Origin: Chrysochromulina tobinii
Lineage: Eukaryota > Haptophyta > Prymnesiales > Chrysochromulinaceae
Reading direction: 5' to 3'
DNA length: 36,583 nt
NCBI GenBank assembly: GCA_001275005.1
Contig: JWZX01002721.1
Location: 1-36,583, forward strand
Position 1 is the stretch's first letter. Each line of letters begins with the position of its first letter. Made by a program: the position numbers and the translations under genes. A model generated the notes under the pieces. The model worked only from the letters and a program-made list of their open reading frames with translations. It made no database searches and was not told the DNA's origin. Positions 35,397-36,583 of the stretch are shown one piece after another.

Positions 35397-36363
35397 TCGA
35401 CCCAGACCTTCGTGTGCGTGTGAACGTTAACACGACAGACGCGACAACCGGTGCGTGTGAACACGCGACAACCGATGGCAAAGGAACTCTCCCCTGTCCG
35501 AAACGAACTCCCACGGAAAACACACGACAAAACCAAAAAATCTCAAAAAAACTCTCGACCTCGGCGTCTCGCTGCAGGGTACCACCTTTCAAAGCGGATT
35601 CGGGCAGCCCGAATCGCTGCAGGAACGACGTCGCGTTCGTTTCGGGAATCGGACTCTTCCTTTAATACTGCCCGCTCAGTGTGTGTGTAGACTTCAAGTC
35701 TTGTCTCATGAATTTGAATCGACGGGACGCCGTTTCGACCCTCGCAGAGGCTCTGCACACTGCAGAGCCTCGCTCGCTGGGCTTTCCACAGGAAAATTGG
35801 TCAGCAAATTCGAGTCAGAGAATACCAAGAAAGGGAGTATTTCAGTTTGGGAGCCCAATTGCGAATTGGTGGTGCTCCGCTCGGCTCGTCGGAGGACGTC
35901 GCCACACCCGCCCGTCGCGCGCACGTCCACGTGGGCACTGGTAAACGTTCGGTTAAGTAAACCGAACCCGAACGTCGCCGTCGGCGAACTGAATCGCATC
36001 CGCAATCTGACCAGAGACCCAAAACAAAACAGAGCATAGACTTGCTCTTGAAGCACAGGTGGAGGGTATACGGGAATACGGCGTTGGGTCCAAGATCGTT
36101 AACTTGAGCGTCCTCTTCCACAGCTCTCCCCGTCGCTCCGCGCCTCTGAGGGAGGCTCTCTTTGGCGTTTTCATCTACTGGGGGCGGCCGCCTCACAGCA
36201 CGACGCAATGATCGGGCCCACGCACGGAGCCCGAGCGCAGTCGGCTGCCCGCAGCACGGCCAGTCCCCGTCGCACCGAAGCTGCCGTGTGAAAAGCTCGC
36301 TGTGGAAGTACTCGCCTGTGAGCTCGGCGAAGCTCGGGGGCTTGGGCGGCGACGGCTGCTGCT
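35397..36363. other. Long intergenic stretch upstream of the hydrolase
   Basis: A promoter-side region for the hydrolase (minus). It contains a duplicated GTGCGTGTGAACxx...GCGACAACCG (35414-35475), A-rich sequence (35518-35560), a 19-nt palindrome GATTCGGGCAGCCCGAATC (35597-35615) and an inverted repeat TTCGGTTaagtaAACCGAA (about 35949-35967). Open frames here are short with non-protein composition. From about 36170 rightwards the minus strand also stays open (PPSFAELTGEYFHSELFT), which could be an exon of an unseen gene. Confidence 0.45.
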
Positions 36364-36583
36364 GATGACGGCGCGGCCGGTGCCGTTGCTGCTGCTGCTG
36401 CTGCTGCCAGCGGTGCCGGCGGTGCGTGCAGCGGCCGGTGCCGTTGCACTCGTGCGCCTCACCATCGACGGCAGCAGGCTGCGCAGCCCGCGCGCCGGGC
36501 GAGCGGCGGGCGGCGGCGGCGAGTGCGGCGTGGGATGGGCGCGTGCGGGCTCGGCGCGCCCGGCAGCGGCGGCGGCGGCGACG
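36364..36583 (+). CDS. Possible start of a secreted/membrane protein (runs off the end)
   Basis: From ATG 36364 the plus strand is open to the window end and begins MTARPVPLLLLLLLPAVPAV, a textbook signal peptide (basic n-region, Leu core, Ala-x-Ala-like c-region near RAAAG), followed by VALVRLTIDGSRL and a Gly/Arg/Ala-rich stretch. The Leu core is encoded by a CTG repeat, so the resemblance may be accidental, and the minus strand offers a competing open frame through the same bases. No family can be assigned from about 73 codons. Confidence 0.3.

Noticed and set aside
35683-36039. Plus-strand ORF in the right-hand intergenic region, and overlapping minus-strand ORFs.
   Set aside because: Several frames are open equally on both strands in this stretch, with no motif favouring any of them.

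Overview
This window reads as nuclear DNA of a GC-rich, flagellated, photosynthetic protist with a secondary red-lineage plastid; a haptophyte is my best guess. The reasons are GT-AG spliceosomal introns, no operons, long low-complexity Ala/Gly/Glu coding tracts, a central-pair axoneme protein (SPAG17/PF6 type), a DNL zinc-finger protein whose N-terminus carries an ASAFAP-like signal/transit junction, and eukaryotic chromatin and ion-channel families. The taxonomic call is inference.

Layout, left to right. 38-1604(-): 5' part of a SPAG17/PF6-like central-pair protein. 1955-3265(-): membrane-anchored dihydroorotate dehydrogenase, divergent from 3415-6570(+), a large secreted-type protein with two similar glycoside-hydrolase-like modules. 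6971-7843(-): DNL zinc-finger (Hsp70 escort) protein. 8217-9011(+): Gly-rich protein. 9769-11481(-): JmjC/cupin oxygenase, divergent from 12014-15263(+), a ten-exon SAM / coiled-coil / pentameric ligand-gated ion channel fusion. 15509-17375(-): two-exon basic helical protein with an IQ-like motif. 17729-20776(+): TRM1 tRNA guanine methyltransferase fused to a right-handed beta-helix. 20966-24214(+): HMG-box plus bromodomain protein. 24755-28294(-): two-pore potassium channel with a very long N-terminus. 28809-29759(-): LRR protein, divergent from 29990-31921(+), a TPR / F-box-like protein with a 21-bp minisatellite. 32389-33602(-): two-exon polytopic membrane protein. 34278-35396(-): acyl-protein-thioesterase-like hydrolase bracketed by two copies of a SAP-like motif. 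A weakly supported signal-peptide start at 36364(+) runs off the right end.

The two most striking observations are as follows. First, the channel at 12014-15263 can be reassembled by eye across nine introns into a complete four-TM pLGIC whose M2 aligns position by position with nicotinic-type M2, and it is preceded by a SAM domain and a charged coiled coil. Second, introns in at least three genes, and possibly a fourth, are built from a roughly 10-nt tandem unit (CTGATGAC/CTGATTGC type) that repeats a branch-point-like YTNAY core. Several introns are also bounded by direct repeats of the adjoining exon end with AG|GT at the junction, which is the signature expected if introns arose by tandem duplication. 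Together these suggest a lineage-specific intron family caught in the act of expansion.
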